Positions 1 through 8,769 of a DNA stretch of 64,000 nucleotides are shown piece after piece. Made by a program: the position numbers and the translations under genes. Position 1 is the stretch's first letter. Each line of letters begins with the position of its first letter. Source of the DNA: Betaproteobacteria bacterium (GTDB taxonomy: Bacteria; Pseudomonadota; Gammaproteobacteria; Burkholderiales; Burkholderiaceae_D); the NCBI GenBank assembly GCA_025362735.1, contig JANYFL010000036.1, positions 23,159-87,158 of the forward strand, read 5' to 3'. The notes beneath the pieces are model-generated. The model was not told the DNA's origin, ran no database searches, and was given only the letters and a program-made list of their open reading frames with translations.

Positions 1-712
1 GTTGATTTCAACCTCAATCGAGTCATCGACTTCGGGATAAACAAACACGCTCGCAAACGAAGTGTGGCGTCCGCCCGACGAATCGAATGGTGATTTGCGT
101 ACCAACCGGTGTACGCCGGTTTCGGTGCGCAGAAAGCCGTAGGCATATTCGCCGCTCACCTTGATCGTTGCGCTCTTGATGCCTGCCGTTTCGCCTTCGG
201 ATTCTTCCAGCAGTTCAGCCTTGAAGCCTTTGCGTTCGGCGTATTTCAGATACTGACGCTCCAGCATCGACGCCCAGTCCTGTGCTTCGGTGCCCCCAGC
301 TCCGGCCTGAATGTCCAGAAAGCAATTGTTCGGATCGGCGGGGTTATTGAACATGCGCCGGAACTCCAGGCCTTCGACCACCTTGGCCAATTCTGCGGTA
401 TCGGCTTCGATGGCAATCAGTGTGTCGTCATCGCCTTCAGCTTTGCCCATATCAAACAGATCAATGGCGTCCGCCAGATCGGTGTCCAGTTTGGAAACGA
501 CCAGGACAATGTCTTCAAGGGATTTTTTTTCGCGGCCCAGTTCCTGAGCGTGTTTGGGATCGTCCCAGACCTTGGAGTCTTCGAGGGTCCGATTGACTTC
601 GTTCAGATGGTTCGACTTGGCGTCGAAGTCAAAGATACCTCCGCAGCTCAGCCGCGCGCGTGCGCAGGTCAGCCAGAGTGGTTTGAATGAGATTGAGGCG
701 TTCCGCTTCCAT
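1..712 (-). CDS. prfB: Peptide chain release factor 2 (RF2), 5' part
   Basis: RF2 recognises UGA and UAA stop codons and releases the finished peptide from the ribosome. The first 27 codons run from the ATG at 712 to an in-frame TGA at 629-631. Reading resumes in the +1 frame with DFDAKS and stays open to the window edge, giving about 237 of the roughly 365 residues usual for RF2. The SPF tripeptide that reads the stop codon is visible as KSPFDSS, followed by a typical [13 protein letters not shown] stretch. The GGQ catalytic loop lies just beyond the window. The gene is transcribed in the same direction as recJ, but dctA and a DUF2721 gene lie between them. The identification is secure; the only break is the normal recoding site. 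Confidence 0.96.
626..645 (-). promoter_or_regulatory. prfB programmed +1 frameshift site
   Basis: Read on the minus strand, the sequence is CGG AGG TAT CTT TGA C. It has an internal Shine-Dalgarno-like GGAGG (638-642), then the slippery CTT codon and an in-frame TGA (629-631) followed by C. This is the classic RF2 autoregulatory recoding signal: when RF2 is scarce, the ribosome slips +1 on CTT and makes full-length protein. The spacing from GGAGG to CTT matches the known signal. Confidence 0.95.
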
Positions 713-737
713 GATGTTCCAACTGAGAAAAGAGAGA

Positions 738-743
738 ATTATA
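738..743 (-). promoter_or_regulatory. Possible -10 box for prfB
   Basis: On the minus strand this reads TATAAT, a perfect sigma-70 -10 hexamer lying 26 bases upstream of the prfB ATG. No convincing -35 hexamer is present at the right distance (TTCCGG at 16 bp is poor). The rest of 744-939 shows no gene and no other clear signal. Confidence 0.4.
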
Positions 744-939
744 CGGGCTTGAATACGGGCCGGAATTTCCAGTACAGGTCAACCAGCTGGTCTCCTTGCA
801 CGTTGTTATGCGGTTTAAGCAGACAGAAGTAACAGAAGTAGCACGCCTAGATGTCACAAACTGATTGCTGGCCTCCTTCAGTTCGGGCACGCGATAAAAA
901 ACTTATAAATTCGAAATTCAAATATTCGAGGAGCGCAAC

Positions 940-2261
940 ATGAAAAAGCCGATTTATAAGTCGCTCTATGTCCAGGTTCTGTTTGCCATTTTTTGCGGCG
1001 TTGTAGTAGGGCATTTCTATCCTGAAACCGGGGCCTCGCTCAAACCACTGGGCGATGCGTTCATCAAGCTCATCAAGATGATCATTGCGCCGATCATTTT
1101 CTGTACCGTTGTGACTGGCATTGCTGGCATGGAGGACATGAAAAAAGTGGGACGGGTTGGCGGCAAGGCGCTGCTTTATTTTGAAGTGGTCAGTTCATTT
1201 GCACTCGCCATTGGTCTGCTGGTGGTCAATATCCTTAAGCCCGGTGTTGGCATGAATGCCGACGTCAGCACACTCGATACCAAGGCCCTGACCGTTTTCA
1301 CTTCCGCAAAACCCCAGGGCACGGTTGATTTTCTGTTGAATGTGATTCCAACGACGGTGGTCGATGCCTTTGCCAAGGGCGAAATTCTGCAAGTGCTCCT
1401 GTTTTCTGTATTGATGGGGTTTGCATTTGCGGCGTCAGGCGAAAAGGGGCGTCCGGTCGTGCGCTTCATCGAACAGTTTTCACATGGTCTGTTTATTGTC
1501 GTCGGCTTCATCATGAAGCTCGCGCCCGTCGGTGCCTTCGGTGCGATGGCATTCACGATCGGTAAATACGGCATTGACTCGCTGTTGCCACTCGCCAAGT
1601 TGATGGGCAGTTTCTATCTGACCTGTCTCCTGTTCATATTCATTGTTCTGGGCGGCATTGCACGCTGGACCGGTTTCAGCATTTTCAAATTCATTCGCTA
1701 CATCAAGGAAGAATTGCTGATCGTGCTTGGCACTTCCTCATCCGAGTCGGTCCTGCCGCGCATGATGGCCAAAATGGAAAAGCTGGGTTGCTCCAAGCCC
1801 GTGGTTGGGCTGGTCATTCCGACCGGCTATTCCTTCAATCTTGATGGCACCTCCATTTTCTGACCATGGCCGCCATCTTCGTTGCACAGGCTACGAATAC
1901 ACCGCTAACCTTGATGCAGGAACTGACCATCCTTGGCGTATTGCTGCTGACTTCGAAAGGTGCTTCCGGCGTGACCGGCAGTGGCTTCATCACACTGGCG
2001 GCAACCTTGTCCGCTGTACCAACGATCCCGGTCGCGGGACTGGCGCTGATTCTCGGCATTGATCGTTTCATGTCCGAAGCGCGTGCGCTGACCAATCTGA
2101 TTGGCAATGGTGTTGCGACGGTCGTTGTTTCCAAGTGGGAAAAGGAACTCGATCACGCGCAATTGGATCGCATGATGAACCGTGACGTTGAAGCGGAACT
2201 GGACAAACAGGCGACGTTGCATGGCGCGGGAATCAGGGGACTGGCCAAACAGGATGTCTGA
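940..2261 (+). pseudogene. dctA: C4-dicarboxylate:cation symporter DctA, frameshifted
   Basis: DctA imports succinate, fumarate and malate with cations across the inner membrane. The frame from 940 (ATG, preceded by GAGGAG) encodes a typical DctA N-terminal region up to [10 protein letters not shown], then stops at 1861-1863. The rest of the protein ([18 protein letters not shown] onward, with the substrate-loop sequence [12 protein letters not shown]) continues in another frame to 2261. The family normally reads TSIYLTMAA here, so one base is missing inside TTTTCTG: adding a T gives I-F-L-T-M-A. Restored, the protein would be about 440 residues, the usual length. The rest of both halves is intact, so this is either a recent mutation or a homopolymer sequencing error. 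The stop lies three bases from the convergent DUF2721 stop. Confidence 0.9.
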
Positions 2262-2263
2262 GG

Positions 2264-2731
2264 CTATTTTTTAGCCAGGACAAACCGGTCCGGCGAGGCC
2301 GCGCCGGCATCCTGCACAGCCAGATAGATTTCGCGCAGAAACAGCAGCAGCCCCGCAATCAGGCTGAACATTGCGAGTATGAAAAATGTAGCGACAAAGC
2401 GCGTCAGGTCGGCGGCAACCAGTGCACCCATGAATGCGCTGGCAACGACCAGACAGATTAACAAAGCACCAGTTACCGCGCCAAAAATGGCGAAGTAGAT
2501 CAGACGTACGCGTTGTGCGAGGCGCAACAGTTCTGGCCGGTATTCTTCTTCCAGCGCAGGAGCCTCATCCGGATTGACCTGAATCTGGTTGAGCAGGGCA
2601 CGCCGCCGGTCGGTAATGCGCCCAAGGCGCATGTTGAGTGCCGAGATCAAGGTCGAGATCGCAGTCAGCAGAAAAACCGGCGCAACCGAAAGCTGAATGA
2701 CGCGGGAAATGTCGAGGATGTGGGTTTCCAT
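2264..2731 (-). CDS. DUF2721 family inner-membrane protein
   Basis: A 155-residue protein with hydrophobic helices near the N-terminus (about residues 10-35) and two more at about 75-125. A basic stretch RLGRITDRRRALL lies between them. This layout and the N-terminal pattern DISRVIQLSVAPVFLLTAI fit the DUF2721 family, whose function is unknown. The ATG at 2731 is preceded by a good AGGA at about six bases. It starts 25 bases after the recJ stop on the same strand, so co-transcription with recJ is likely. Confidence 0.8.
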   Translation of the reverse strand: METHILDISRVIQLSVAPVFLLTAISTLISALNMRLGRITDRRRALLNQIQVNPDEAPALEEEYRPELLRLAQRVRLIYFAIFGAVTGALLICLVVASAFMGALVAADLTRFVATFFILAMFSLIAGLLLFLREIYLAVQDAGAASPDRFVLAKK

Positions 2732-2756
2732 ATTAATTCCTGATCAGGGTTGTCAT

Positions 2757-4475
2757 TCAGGCAGGTTCAGCGTATTCCACCATCAACTGTAATTTGGTCT
2801 GACCGTTGTAGCTGTTCTCGGCCAGACGATAAATCACACGCGCCATTGCTGGGAGGGTTTCTGCGTGATTGAACCAGATGGCATCGAAAGACGTACTCGA
2901 GCTGGTCTTTTTCAATTGCAACTTGAGATGCTTGTCTTTTAACAGGCGCTGATTTTCAATGCGGAACACATCGCTGAATAAAGGCGGCGCAAATCCCTGA
3001 CCCCAGACCTGGGCATCGAGTTCACGCACGGTCATCAAGGTCGCATATTCGTTATCGAGTGACCCATCGGTTTCCAGAGTGCGCATCAGCGCAGCCGGAT
3101 CGACGATACGGCGCACCGTGTCTTCAAAACTCTCGGCAAAGATTTCAAAATCATCTTCGCGCAAGCTCAAGCCCGCCGCCATCGCATGGCCACCAAACTT
3201 GAGAATCAGTCCCGGCGCGCGCTTGCTGACCAGATCAAGCACGTCGCGCAGATGCAGTCCGGGTATCGAACGTCCCGAACCACGTATTGTGCCGTCACCC
3301 GCCGGAGCAAACGTAATGGTCGGGCGATGGAACTTGTCTTTCAGACGCGAGGCAACAATGCCGACCACGCCCTGATGCCAATCTGGATCGAACAGACACA
3401 GCGTGCTGCGTTCGTCGGGATGAAGGTCGGCACCCAGTTCGTCAATTGCCAACAAGGCGCTGTCCTGCATCTCGGCCTCGATGCTGCGCCGTTCGCGATT
3501 TATGGTGTCGAGCTGCTGTGCAATTGCGAAAGCGCGTTCGGCATCGTCGGTAATCAGACATTCGATCCCGAGCGACATGTCTGCCAGCCGTCCGGCTGCG
3601 TTGAGACGTGGGCCAAGTGCGAAACCCAAATCGAAAGCCGCCGCACTACGCGCTTCGCGTGCGGCGACATGGAATAGCGCAGCAATACCCGGTTGCACGC
3701 GTCCTGCATGCATGCGCTTCAGACCCTGTGCCACCAGCAGTCGATTGTTGGAATCGAGTCGCACCACATCGGCTACGGTGCCGAGTGCAACCAGATCGAG
3801 CAATGAATCCAGACGAGGCTCGATACCGTCCTTGTATGCCCCGCGTTTGCGCAACTCCGCACGCAACGCCAGCAGCACATAGAACATCACCCCCACGCCT
3901 GCCAGGTTCTTGCTGGGAAAGGTGCAACCGGGTTGATTAGGATTCACGATGCAAGCGGCATCCGGCAACGCATCGCCGGGCAGGTGATGATCGGTCACCA
4001 GCACGCGCATGCCAAGGCGATTGGCCTCTGCGACGCCTTCAACGCTGGCGATGCCATTATCAACAGTGATCAGCCAGTCGGGGCTATGCTGTTCGTGCGC
4101 GAGCCGAACAATCTCCGGACTGAGGCCGTAGCCGTATTCGAAACGATTGGGCACAATAAACCGCACATCGGTTTCAGGACCGCCAAGCAATTTCAGTCCG
4201 CGCAAGCCGACTGCGCAGGCCGTTGCGCCATCGCAATCGTAATCAGCGACGATCACCAACCGTTGATGAGCAGCCAGTGCATCGGCCAGCAGAACAGCCG
4301 CCGTCTCAATATTTTTGAGTTGCGATGGTGCAATCAGGCGCTTGAGATCGGTATCGAGTTCATCTGCACGTTGTACGCCGCGTGATGCGTACAAGCGCGC
4401 CAATAGCGGAGACAAGCCTGCCGCCATCAGGCTGTCATAGGCTCTTAGATTGGGTGTGCGAGTCTTGATTTGCAT
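2757..4475 (-). CDS. recJ: Single-stranded-DNA-specific exonuclease RecJ
   Basis: RecJ degrades single-stranded DNA 5' to 3' in recombination and mismatch repair. The DHH phosphoesterase motifs are present: DYDCDGATA early in the protein and VTDHHLPGD about 85 residues later, with the DHHA1-type GSGRSIPGLHLRD and FGGHAMAAGL further on. I chose the ATG at 4475, giving 572 residues starting MQIKTRTPN and close to the 577 of the E. coli enzyme. The frame is open to an ATG at 4526, but that adds 17 residues encoded partly by the palindromic repeat at 4522-4613 and is unlikely to be the real start. The RpfE-like gene lies upstream and the DUF2721 gene downstream on the same strand. Confidence 0.96.
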   Translation of the reverse strand: MQIKTRTPNLRAYDSLMAAGLSPLLARLYASRGVQRADELDTDLKRLIAPSQLKNIETAAVLLADALAAHQRLVIVADYDCDGATACAVGLRGLKLLGGPETDVRFIVPNRFEYGYGLSPEIVRLAHEQHSPDWLITVDNGIASVEGVAEANRLGMRVLVTDHHLPGDALPDAACIVNPNQPGCTFPSKNLAGVGVMFYVLLALRAELRKRGAYKDGIEPRLDSLLDLVALGTVADVVRLDSNNRLLVAQGLKRMHAGRVQPGIAALFHVAAREARSAAAFDLGFALGPRLNAAGRLADMSLGIECLITDDAERAFAIAQQLDTINRERRSIEAEMQDSALLAIDELGADLHPDERSTLCLFDPDWHQGVVGIVASRLKDKFHRPTITFAPAGDGTIRGSGRSIPGLHLRDVLDLVSKRAPGLILKFGGHAMAAGLSLREDDFEIFAESFEDTVRRIVDPAALMRTLETDGSLDNEYATLMTVRELDAQVWGQGFAPPLFSDVFRIENQRLLKDKHLKLQLKKTSSSTSFDAIWFNHAETLPAMARVIYRLAENSYNGQTKLQLMVEYAEPA

Positions 4476-4521
4476 TGCGGGGATTTTGACATAGGCAAGC
4501 GGGCATTCTTCCAAAAGGTTT

Positions 4522-4613
4522 GTCATCCTGAGCGCAGTCGAAGGATCTCAGGTGATACCCGACTACCGGCGGTCATTCATGACCTGAGATCCTTCGACTG
4601 CGCTCAGGATGAC
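4522..4613. repeat. Perfect 32-bp inverted repeat, intergenic
   Basis: Arms at 4522-4553 and 4582-4613 are exact reverse complements over 32 bases, with a 28-base loop. The core is TCCTTCGACTGCGCTCAGGA. It lies between the RpfE-like gene and recJ and could fold into a strong hairpin in their shared transcript. The core resembles the TCCTTCGACAAGCTCAGGA stretch at about 7915-7933, so it probably belongs to a dispersed repeat family. Confidence 0.9.
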
Positions 4614-4642
4614 AGGTCGGTAGAGAAGGTCGTCTTTAGCTA

Positions 4643-5638
4643 TTACCCAATCAACAAATCCAGCGCCTGACCCCGCCGCCAGAATTTCCAAAAATCACTG
4701 CGACGAATCAGTACGTCACGTAACTCATCTTCACCACACAAAACCAGACGCAAACGATCACATTGACCGTCGCGCATCTGCTGGAGCACATCCCCCAAAC
4801 GCAGATCCAGAGCCTGCAAGGCGTTACGCCAGCTACTCCAATCCTGTGCGCGTGTCGGCGCGCTGAGATGATCAAAGGTTTCCAGTGCGATTGAAGACGT
4901 GCTGTTCAACTTTGTCTGTTTCAACAGGAGCTGACTGGTACTGATTTTGGCGTAAGGCCACTCGACACGGGTCTGGTGTCCATTGCCAGACAACCAGAGC
5001 CCGTTGACCGGCGGTTGACCGACCGCTTCACGCGCCAGATTGACCGGATGCGTAAACCAGGTCATTTGAATTTCATTGACCACGCGTTTCCAGACTAATT
5101 GATTGGCATCGCTGGAGGAATGAGGCAGCCATTCTGAGATGCCTTGTCCGATGGCGTGTTCGATGGCAACGCCATGCAGATCGAAGTCGTCGCTACGTTC
5201 GATCATCCAGTGCAGTGGTGAAGCGATGTCGAGTTGCCAGCCACTTTCCTTCAACACCGGTCGCGCAGCTTCGGCCAGCGCTGCCGCATCATCGTGATTC
5301 AAATCGAGCTGGGCCGGATCAAACAGTGTAACGCTGTCGAGACCAACCTGCAGAAACACCGGCTCAATCAGCCAGCGCGATGCCGACGTGGCGGGCAAGC
5401 CCATGGCCTCAGCCCTTATCGCAGCAAGATTGGGCTCGGTCTGATCACGCAACAGCCACGCCTGCCATACGGCCAGACTGGCTTCCAGTTCGATGACTGG
5501 AATAGATTCCGCAGCATGTGCCGCCAGGAAATTGAGATGAGGCAGGTTTAAACCGCGCAGCAACTCCGGCGCCGAATCGGTACCGAAATGCGCACGCGGA
5601 ATCAGGGCGTCGGGGACAAGAAAATCAAGACTGTTCAT
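4643..5638 (-). CDS. RpfE-like conserved protein (phosphoglycerate-mutase-like annotation)
   Basis: A soluble protein of 331 residues beginning MNSLDFLVPDALIPRAHFGTD. It resembles the betaproteobacterial proteins that databases call regulatory protein RpfE type or cofactor-independent phosphoglycerate mutase-like, which sit next to recJ. I see no signal peptide or membrane segment. The frame is open upstream to 5734, but the ATG at 5638 matches the conserved N-terminus better; no clear Shine-Dalgarno is visible at either. It lies upstream of recJ on the same strand, separated by the perfect inverted repeat. The biochemical role is not established, and the family call rests on recognition of the overall pattern. 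Confidence 0.7.
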   Translation of the reverse strand: MNSLDFLVPDALIPRAHFGTDSAPELLRGLNLPHLNFLAAHAAESIPVIELEASLAVWQAWLLRDQTEPNLAAIRAEAMGLPATSASRWLIEPVFLQVGLDSVTLFDPAQLDLNHDDAAALAEAARPVLKESGWQLDIASPLHWMIERSDDFDLHGVAIEHAIGQGISEWLPHSSSDANQLVWKRVVNEIQMTWFTHPVNLAREAVGQPPVNGLWLSGNGHQTRVEWPYAKISTSQLLLKQTKLNSTSSIALETFDHLSAPTRAQDWSSWRNALQALDLRLGDVLQQMRDGQCDRLRLVLCGEDELRDVLIRRSDFWKFWRRGQALDLLIG

Positions 5639-5739
5639 GAGGGCGATTGTAGGGGAAAGCACTGCAAGTCCTTCAAGATGTGGAATATGGCAAACTGCGG
5701 ACTGTCTTTTTATGACTGACCTTTTCGGATTCAACTGTT

Positions 5740-7023
5740 TTGAAATTCAATCTTCCTTTCGAGTGGCAAGTCGGTATGCGCTACACGCGCGCGAGTCGCC
5801 GCAGCGACGGCGTTAAATCCGGCAACGGCTTCATCTCGTTTATTTCCGCGATCTCGATGGCTGGCATCGCTCTGGGCGTGGCGGCGCTGATCATCGTACT
5901 GTCCGTGATGAACGGTTTCCAGAAAGAAGTGCGCGACCGCATGTTGTCGGTGGTCGCGCATATCGAGATTTCTCGCCCTGGTTTCGGTGAACCCACCGGA
6001 GCCACCGACTGGGGAACGATTGCCAAAGAGGCAATGCAGGTTCCGGAAGTGAAGGCTGCGGCTCCCTATATTTCCGGACAGGCCATGCTAACGCGTGATG
6101 ATGTGGTGCGGGGCGCATTGATACGCGGCGTCATACCCGAATCCGAGGCCAATGTTTCGGACATCGCCACCGAAATGCAGTCCGGTCGTTTAACGGATCT
6201 GCGCCCCGGCGAGTTCGGCATTGTGTTGGGCCTGGAGATTGCCCGTTCGCTCGGGGTCATGGTTGGCGACAAGGTCACACTGGTCGCACCACAAGGTCAG
6301 ATTACGCCAGCAGGGATTGTGCCGCGTCTCAAGCAATTTACGGTTGTGGGTGTTTTTGCATCGGGTCATTACGAATACGACAGTACGCTGGTGCTGATAC
6401 ATATTGATGACGCACGCAAGTTGTTCCGCCTGGACGATTACACCGGCGTTCGCTTGAAGATTAAAGACATGCAGCAGGCGCCCGAAGTGGCAGCCAAGTT
6501 GTCGCGCGTCATTTCCAGCAATGTATTGATTCGCGACTGGTCGCAGCAGAACCGCAACTGGTTCACCGCGGTGCAGGTGGAAAAACGCATGATGTTCATC
6601 ATCCTCACGCTCATCATTGCCGTGGCGGCATTCAATCTGGTCTCCACGCTGGTCATGACCGTTACCGACAAACAAGCGGACATCGCGATCCTGCGTACCT
6701 TGGGTGCATCACCGCGTTCGGTGCAGGCCATTTTTGTCATTCAAGGCGCGCTGGTAGGCTTGATCGGTTGCGGACTTGGCGTTGGTTTGGGTGTGTTGGT
6801 TTCGCTCAATATTGATGTCATCGTCCCCTTCATTGAACGCATATTTGGGGTCAGCTTCATTCCAAAAGACGTCTATTTCGTCAATAGCCTGCCATCTGAT
6901 TTGCGCTGGGATGATGTGACCACCATCGGCATTGTGTCGGTCGTTCTAAGTCTGCTCGCAACGCTGTATCCAAGCTGGCGCGCGGCCAAGGTGCAACCGG
7001 CACAGGCGTTGCGGTATGAATAA
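5740..7023 (+). CDS. lolC: Lipoprotein-releasing system permease LolC/LolE
   Basis: The permease of the LolCDE ABC transporter, which extracts outer-membrane lipoproteins from the inner membrane and passes them to LolA. The 427-residue protein has the family N-terminal helix (GIALGVAALIIVLSVMNGF) and a large periplasmic domain at about 60-270. Three C-terminal helices follow and end with the FtsX-type LATLYPSWRAAKVQPAQALRYE. The start appears to be TTG at 5740, giving the expected MKFNLPFEWQVGMRYTRA. The ATG at 5776 is the alternative but would cut off conserved residues. lolD follows after a spacer occupied by an inverted repeat. Confidence 0.94.
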   Translation: MKFNLPFEWQVGMRYTRASRRSDGVKSGNGFISFISAISMAGIALGVAALIIVLSVMNGFQKEVRDRMLSVVAHIEISRPGFGEPTGATDWGTIAKEAMQVPEVKAAAPYISGQAMLTRDDVVRGALIRGVIPESEANVSDIATEMQSGRLTDLRPGEFGIVLGLEIARSLGVMVGDKVTLVAPQGQITPAGIVPRLKQFTVVGVFASGHYEYDSTLVLIHIDDARKLFRLDDYTGVRLKIKDMQQAPEVAAKLSRVISSNVLIRDWSQQNRNWFTAVQVEKRMMFIILTLIIAVAAFNLVSTLVMTVTDKQADIAILRTLGASPRSVQAIFVIQGALVGLIGCGLGVGLGVLVSLNIDVIVPFIERIFGVSFIPKDVYFVNSLPSDLRWDDVTTIGIVSVVLSLLATLYPSWRAAKVQPAQALRYE

Positions 7024-7029
7024 ATTCTG

Positions 7030-7115
7030 CCCTCACCCCAACCCTCTCCCGCTGATGCGGGCGAGGGAGCTTTTGTCCCCTCTCCACGATCACGGGGAGA
7101 GGGCTAGGGTGAGGG
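7030..7115. repeat. Imperfect inverted repeat between lolC and lolD
   Basis: The left arm at 7030-7050 (CCCTCACCCCAACCCTCTCC and one more C) pairs with 7095-7115, with 2 mismatches in 21. A smaller GC-rich hairpin sits inside. This CCCTCACCCYARCCCTCTCCC type is a common intergenic palindrome in proteobacterial genomes. A shortened relative lies after nuoN at 58067. Confidence 0.85.
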
Positions 7116-7137
7116 AAAGTTTTTCGAAAAAATCAAT

Positions 7138-7806
7138 ATGACCACCGTTCTCCACTGCGAGCATCTCTCCAAAGTGTTTGGCTCTGGCCCTAGTGCGGTC
7201 GAAGTACTGCGCGATGTCAGCATTAACATCGTTGCCGGTGAAACCGTTGCCATCGTCGGTGCCTCCGGCTCCGGCAAAAGCACGCTGCTGCATCTGCTCG
7301 GCGGACTCGACCAACCCAGTGCAGGTAAAGTCGAAATCGACGGCAAGGATTTTTCGTCCTTGTCTGAAGACGTTCGCGGCGCCGTGCGCAATCGTCGCCT
7401 TGGTTTTGTTTACCAGTTCCATCATCTGCTGCCGGAATTTTCTGCGCTCGACAATGTGGCGATGCCGCTACGTATCCGGCGTTTGTCGCTGCAAGATGCG
7501 CGTGAACAAGCCGAAGAAATTCTCAAGCGTGTCGGCCTCGGCCACCGGCTCGAACACCGTCCCGGCGAACTCTCCGGTGGTGAGCGTCAGCGCGCCGCAC
7601 TCGCCCGCGCATTGGTGACTCGGCCCGCCTGCGTGCTGGCCGACGAACCCACCGGCAATCTGGATCGTGGCACGGCGCAGGACATGTTTGCGCTATTGAC
7701 CGAACTGAATCAAATCTATTCCACCAGTTTTGTTGTGGTCACGCATGACCTTGAACTGGCTGCGAAGATGGGGCGTACTTTGTCGTTGAAGGATGGAGTG
7801 CTTTAG
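7138..7806 (+). CDS. lolD: Lipoprotein-releasing system ATP-binding protein LolD
   Basis: The ATPase that powers LolC/E. The 222-residue protein has a Walker [10 protein letters not shown] at about residues 40-48, a LolD-typical [18 protein letters not shown]-loop, the signature [15 protein letters not shown] and Walker [12 protein letters not shown]. The switch histidine is in VVVTHD. The start is the ATG at 7138; the Shine-Dalgarno is weak. It follows lolC by 114 bases, most of which is the palindromic repeat, so the two are probably one operon with the hairpin between the genes. Confidence 0.96.
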   Translation: MTTVLHCEHLSKVFGSGPSAVEVLRDVSINIVAGETVAIVGASGSGKSTLLHLLGGLDQPSAGKVEIDGKDFSSLSEDVRGAVRNRRLGFVYQFHHLLPEFSALDNVAMPLRIRRLSLQDAREQAEEILKRVGLGHRLEHRPGELSGGERQRAALARALVTRPACVLADEPTGNLDRGTAQDMFALLTELNQIYSTSFVVVTHDLELAAKMGRTLSLKDGVL

Positions 7807-7849
7807 GGCATTCAAAGGTAAGGGTTGCCCCTTCAATACGCCCTGCGGT

Positions 7850-7938
7850 CTACTCAGGATGAACGGACGGTAGGCCTTTGTCTTAACTGACCAAGAACCG
7901 TTCGTTCCTTCGACAAGCTCAGGACAGGCTCTGAGTAG
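7850..7938. repeat. Imperfect inverted repeat downstream of lolD
   Basis: CTACTCAG at 7850-7857 pairs with CTGAGTAG at 7931-7938, and GAACGGACGG at 7861-7870 pairs with 7908-7917 with one mismatch. The right half contains TTCCTTCGACAAGCTCAGGA, related to the core of the 4522-4613 repeat. No gene is visible between 7807 and 8058; the stretch is filled by this and the next repeat. Confidence 0.75.
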
Positions 7939-7980
7939 GCAATTTATTGCCGTATCGAAGGACAGTCGCAGGCTTCCATA

Positions 7981-8034
7981 CGTCGTTCCTGCGTAGGCAG
8001 GAACCCAGTGCTTTAACGTCGCTGGAATGACGAC
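7981..8034. repeat. Short palindromic intergenic repeat
   Basis: The end GTCGTTCC at 7982-7989 pairs with GGAATGAC near 8025-8032, and GTTCCTGC pairs locally with GCAGGAAC around 7985-8004. This resembles the widespread CGTCATTCCCGCG...CGGGAATGACG palindromes of proteobacteria, in a degenerate form. Confidence 0.6.
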
Positions 8035-8058
8035 TTAATCAGAGTTTTCGCATTGTTC

Positions 8059-8454
8059 CTAAAGCAGCTTCACCCCAGTCAATCCGCGCATTGCCCGGTC
8101 AAAACTGCGCGTGTATTCATACCCCGCCGCAGAATTTTTAGCGGCGATCAGACAGTCCGAAAAATCTGCTGCCGATGATTCATACATCGTTACAGCCGCC
8201 TGAAGCACAGTTCGGTTCTCGAATGAAAAAGTAGCCGTATTCAGCAGGCTATGCAGGGTCAGCAGCAGGTCGGGTTTTTCACAATCGTAAGCCGCGCGCA
8301 GGGTCCAGAGCGTTTCGGCTAGGACAATGTCGTTGATGAATACTTCCCCATCGCTATCGTCGAACTTCTCCAGTTCACGTCTGGCCTTGGCTGCTTGTGC
8401 TGCATCCTCCTCCAGCAATAGCCGCAGAAGCACATTGGTATCCAGCGCAATCAT
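8059..8454 (-). CDS. vapC: PIN-domain toxin, VapC type
   Basis: A 131-residue PIN-domain protein, most likely the RNase toxin of a type II toxin-antitoxin pair. The acidic active-site residues typical of PIN nucleases are present: D5 in MIALDTNVLL, E47 in DIVLAETLW, D97/D100 in AADFSD and D119 in SFDRA. Length is normal for VapC. It starts five bases after the stop of the AbrB-like antitoxin gene on the same strand, the usual antitoxin-then-toxin order. The RNA target cannot be predicted from the sequence. Confidence 0.9.
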   Translation of the reverse strand: MIALDTNVLLRLLLEEDAAQAAKARRELEKFDDSDGEVFINDIVLAETLWTLRAAYDCEKPDLLLTLHSLLNTATFSFENRTVLQAAVTMYESSAADFSDCLIAAKNSAAGYEYTRSFDRAMRGLTGVKLL

Positions 8455-8459
8455 GCTGC

Positions 8460-8741
8460 TTATTTCTTGGAGATGGGTGACGATTTCTTGATTCCTGGCT
8501 GATGTTTTTGCGCAAGATGTTTGCCGACAGCTGTGTTCATCTGCTCAATCGTCACCGGCTTTCGTCCACTGCGCTTGAGCAGCCCCGCAACGGCTGTCGC
8601 AGAGCGAGCCAGCGTCCGCACCGTTACGGTACCGTCAGGTTGAAGCAGGAAGTCCAGCTTGCTGCCCGCATCCAGCTTGAGTTGGTCGCGGATTTTCTTT
8701 GGCAAGGTAATCTGGCCCTTGCTGGTCATGGTGGCGAGCAT
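8460..8741 (-). CDS. vapB: AbrB/SpoVT-fold antitoxin, VapB type
   Basis: A 93-residue antitoxin from the ATG at 8741. The N-terminal half is a swapped-hairpin AbrB DNA-binding domain (MTSKGQITLPKKIRDQLKLDAGSKLDF), and the C-terminal half is a basic tail that would wrap the toxin. The start is supported by AAGGA eight bases upstream; the frame is open to 8828 but that would run through the operator. The protein should neutralise the PIN toxin and, with it, repress the operon by binding the palindrome at 8770-8791. Confidence 0.88.
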   Translation of the reverse strand: MLATMTSKGQITLPKKIRDQLKLDAGSKLDFLLQPDGTVTVRTLARSATAVAGLLKRSGRKPVTIEQMNTAVGKHLAQKHQPGIKKSSPISKK

Positions 8742-8769
8742 GATGCAATCCTTTTTTTTTGAAAAATTC

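Noticed and set aside
713..939. Possible sigma-54 promoter for dctA, as in rhizobia
   Set aside because: No TGGC-N9-TGC type match is convincing; the closest (TGGCCTCCTTCAG) lacks the -12 element.
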